From Terriglobales bacterium (GTDB lineage Bacteria; Acidobacteriota; Terriglobia; Terriglobales; Acidobacteriaceae), in contig DATMXP010000031.1 of the NCBI GenBank assembly GCA_035561515.1, positions 22,499 to 86,498 of the forward strand: 64,000 nt of DNA, written 5' to 3'. Both the position numbers and the translations under genes were made by a program. The notes under the pieces are model-generated. The model saw only the letters and a program-made list of their open reading frames with translations, did not search any database and was not told where the DNA came from. This document shows, piece after piece, positions 63,146-64,000 of this stretch; positions within the stretch are counted from its first letter, which is position 1, and every line of letters starts with the position of its first letter.

Positions 63146-63910
63146 ATGCGGACATTAGCCTTAGCCACCATCTTTCTGGGAATCGTGCTGCTATGGCCGA
63201 CCGGCGTAGTAGCGGACGTCCCCAGCGAACCCCTGCCCTCATGCAGCTCCAATATGACCTACTCGCAGTTTGAGATCCGCGGCGACGAGCTCCGTCGCGT
63301 AAAGCGGTACGAAGACGCCATCGACTGCTACGAGCACGCGCTACGCAAGGTGCCGAAATCGGCATCGCTCAAGAACAAGATCGGCATCGCCAACCTGCTG
63401 CGGGGCAAATACAACGTGGCGGAACAGTACTTTATTGACGCCTCCAAGCTCGACAAGAAGAACTCAGAGATCCTCAATAACATCGGAGTGATTGCCTACC
63501 TGAATCGTAACTATGGCAAGGCCGTCAAGTACTACAAGAAGTCTCTGGCTCTCGACGAACTCAGCGCCTCCGTGCACAGCAATCTCGGGACGGCCTGGTT
63601 CGCGCAGAAGAAGCTCGATCGCGCCGTGGCCGAATTCACCCGTGCCATCGAACTCGATCCTGAAGTCGTCCTGCGTTCTTCGCAGGGCGGAGTCGGCGCC
63701 CGCATCGCTTCTCCCGAAGAGCGTGCCAAGTACATGTACATGCTCGCCAAGCTTTACGCGAAACGTGGCGACGCCGAACGCTGCCTGCTTTGCCTGCGCA
63801 AGGCTAAGGAAGAGGGCTACAAGAAGATCTATCAGGTTTACCAGGACGAGGAATTCGCCCAGCTTCGCCAGGATCCTCGCCTGATCGAAATCGTTCCCCC
63901 AGCGCAATAG
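63146..63910 (+). CDS. Secreted TPR protein
   Basis: 254 residues with a signal peptide (MRTLALATIFLGIVLLWPTG) and five to six TPR repeats (SQFEIRGDELRRVKRYEDAI, NIGVIAYLNRNYGKAVKYY, NLGTAWFAQKKLDRAVAEF and others). A Cys-Pro-rich start and two paired cysteines near 215-218 are present. Location periplasmic; partner unknown. GGAGG 5 nt before ATG 63146 decides the start over a GTG six bases earlier. Confidence 0.85.
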   Translation: MRTLALATIFLGIVLLWPTGVVADVPSEPLPSCSSNMTYSQFEIRGDELRRVKRYEDAIDCYEHALRKVPKSASLKNKIGIANLLRGKYNVAEQYFIDASKLDKKNSEILNNIGVIAYLNRNYGKAVKYYKKSLALDELSASVHSNLGTAWFAQKKLDRAVAEFTRAIELDPEVVLRSSQGGVGARIASPEERAKYMYMLAKLYAKRGDAERCLLCLRKAKEEGYKKIYQVYQDEEFAQLRQDPRLIEIVPPAQ

Positions 63911-63933
63911 GCCTGCACAGTACTACCTCATCT

Positions 63934-63962
63934 GGCCGCCGAAACCTCGGCGGCCCCTTTTT
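63934..63962 (+). terminator. Terminator of the TPR gene
   Basis: GGCCGCCGA-AACC-TCGGCGGCC, perfect 9-bp stem, then CCTTTTT. Confidence 0.9.
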
Positions 63963-63983
63963 GTCCAGCACGAATTATATGCC

Positions 63984-63989
63984 TTGACA
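63984..63989 (+). promoter_or_regulatory. Possible -35 box of a gene beyond the window
   Basis: A consensus TTGACA after the terminator; the -10 region would lie past the window edge, so this is only suggestive. Confidence 0.3.
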
Positions 63990-64000
63990 AGTATATACAC

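Noticed and set aside
1..64000. tRNA or rRNA genes, CRISPR arrays, insertion sequences and integrase scars
   Set aside because: I looked in the intergenic regions and found no cloverleaf, spaced repeat array, transposase or attachment repeat. Absence by eye is not proof for tRNA.

Overview
The window reads as one contiguous stretch of a mid-to-high-GC bacterial chromosome, most likely from the Acidobacteria (Terriglobia/Koribacter-like). The pointers are the very large Oar-type TonB-dependent receptor with an N-terminal carboxypeptidase-regulatory-like domain, a winged-helix/beta-propeller one-component protein, a protein joining a helical signature domain to malectin domains, the cdaA-cdaR-glmM block, and secreted BNR-repeat and SYLF proteins. 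This assignment rests on gene content and is an inference. I see no rRNA, tRNA, CRISPR array, prophage or insertion sequence. The only mobile-type module is a TacA/TacT-like toxin-antitoxin pair.

Layout. 1-5.6 kb: an ABC permease end, an acetyltransferase, and a minus-strand operon (SDR, HAD phosphatase, LarA-type nickel epimerase, 6-phosphogluconate dehydrogenase) that looks like sugar-acid metabolism. 5.7-10.3 kb: nitrilase-family amidase, SpoIIE-type phosphatase, recG. 10.4-13.9 kb: cyclic-di-AMP synthase, its regulator and glmM. 14-24 kb: glycoside hydrolase, class III sirtuin, secreted zincin, winged-helix/propeller protein, rsmI, AI-2E-type permease, ruvX, mltG and a lipoprotein. 24-33 kb: two receiver proteins, lepA, maf, a sodium/solute symporter, PilZ, SYLF and BNR proteins. 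33.4-37.5 kb: the glyoxylate shunt (IclR regulator divergent from malate synthase and isocitrate lyase) with two matching operators. 37.5-47.5 kb: lipid kinase, priA, an M50 protease, HU divergent from dcd, adenosine-specific kinase, an unusual EF-P and a GT39-like glycosyltransferase. 47.7-51.5 kb: the TonB receptor. 51.6-59.4 kb: rapZ, a PLC-type phosphoesterase, a TPR protein, obgE, nadD, rsfS and an AAA+ regulator without the GAFTGA loop. 59.4-64 kb: the toxin-antitoxin pair, a quinone-oxidoreductase-like MDR, the malectin protein and a TPR protein.

The most interesting observations are these. The LarA/SDR/HAD/Gnd operon suggests gluconate-mannonate interconversion. Two IclR-type operators have identical arms and lie 74 bp apart. 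CRP/FNR-like palindromes occur upstream of several genes. A TANNNT box lies 6-8 nt before the start codon of about eleven genes, suggesting leaderless mRNAs. EF-P carries alanine at the position normally modified. The bacterial-enhancer-type AAA+ protein lacks its sigma-54 contact loop. Most of the rest is ordinary housekeeping sequence.
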